From: an uncultured Magnetococcales bacterium
GTDB lineage: Bacteria; Pseudomonadota; Magnetococcia; Magnetococcales; Magnetaquicoccaceae
Length of the DNA stretch: 14,758 nucleotides
Assembly (NCBI GenBank): GCA_903913345.1
Contig: CAIWLA010000240.1
Coordinates: 1-14,758 of the forward strand
Direction: 5' to 3'
Made by a program: the position numbers and the translations under genes. Under the pieces are notes generated by a model. It saw nothing but the letters and a program-made list of their open reading frames with translations, was not told the origin of the DNA and did not search any database. Each line of letters opens with the position of its first letter. Position 1 is the stretch's first letter. Shown here piece by piece: positions 14,556 through 14,758 of the stretch.

Positions 14556-14600
14556 GAAAGAGATACCTCAAAACGGCCTGGACCATCATTTGGATCAAAA

Positions 14601-14644
14601 CGGGTGCTCTGCCCCCGACCCCACCAGGGGGATAATCCCCCTGG
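14601..14644. repeat. Tandem-hairpin (REP-like) element
   Basis: Two adjacent dyads lie in the 118-bp gap upstream of yciB. 14601-14617 pairs CGGGTGC with GCCCCCG with one mismatch. 14624-14644 is a perfect 8-bp stem, CCAGGGGG and CCCCCTGG, around ATAAT. The minus strand has no T-run after the stem, so this is not a canonical terminator for the gene ending at 14674. The tandem G/C stems joined by GACCCCA resemble dispersed palindromic repeats often seen between genes in alphaproteobacteria and relatives. It could also stabilise a 3' transcript end. Confidence 0.55.
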
Positions 14645-14673
14645 ACATCTAATATATAAAAATCAAACGATGA

Positions 14674-14758
14674 TCAAGGCTGGCCCGCAAACGGGAGAAA
14701 GGCATCCTGATCTTGCCCGGCGATAAAATGGCGCAACAACCCGGCGGTCGAACCATCA
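14674..14758 (-). CDS. 3' end of an unidentified gene (partial)
   Basis: On the minus strand an open frame enters from the right edge and ends at a TGA (14676 to 14674) after 27 codons, reading DGSTAGLLRHFIAGQ then DQDAFLPFAGQP. Composition and third-position G/C bias resemble real coding sequence better than the other two frames, one of which starts with a stop. Too little is present to name the product. It is on the same strand as yciB and 118 bp upstream of it. Confidence 0.45.
   Translation of the reverse strand, partial: DGSTAGLLRHFIAGQDQDAFLPFAGQP

Overview
This window looks like part of the magnetosome gene island of a magnetotactic bacterium. Five consecutive minus-strand genes give the order mms6-like, mmsF/mamF, mamH, mamI, mamE, transcribed leftwards from about 4.6 kb to the left edge. 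The GC-rich sequence and this gene order best fit the magnetotactic cocci (Magnetococcales); the lineage is inferred from gene content, not from a marker gene.

Layout. (1) 27-4621, minus: the magnetosome operon. MamE is a membrane-anchored HtrA-type protease with two CxxCH magnetochrome motifs and two PDZ domains. MamI is a small two-helix magnetosome membrane protein, MamH a major facilitator transporter, MmsF a three-helix magnetite-maturation protein, and the Mms6-like protein a Leu-Gly-rich magnetite-associated membrane protein. (2) 4622-4776: a short divergent control region. (3) 4777-12593, plus: an orphan ParA-type ATPase, then five genes packed so tightly (4-bp, 4-bp and 1-bp overlaps, then a 2-bp gap) that they must be one operon. 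They encode a MotA/TolQ/ExbB-like channel subunit with a repetitive Pro-rich tail, a giant single-span protein with a C-terminal OmpA-like domain (MotB/ZorB architecture), a YcjX-family P-loop GTPase, a YcjF (DUF697) membrane protein, and an unrecognised 206-residue membrane-anchored protein. (4) 12654-14758, minus: a membrane-anchored metallophosphoesterase, the envelope protein YciB, a tandem-hairpin element, and the 3' end of an unidentified gene.

How it may work together. The left operon encodes conserved parts of magnetosome formation: iron transport, membrane formation, proteolytic and redox control, and crystal maturation. The right operon has the parts of an ion-powered, envelope-spanning machine (channel plus OmpA-type stalk) combined with the YcjX/YcjF GTPase pair and a ParA positioning ATPase. 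I do not know of a described system with this composition. It is the strongest candidate here for an undescribed system, possibly linked to magnetosomes or to cell-envelope mechanics. That link rests on gene position alone.
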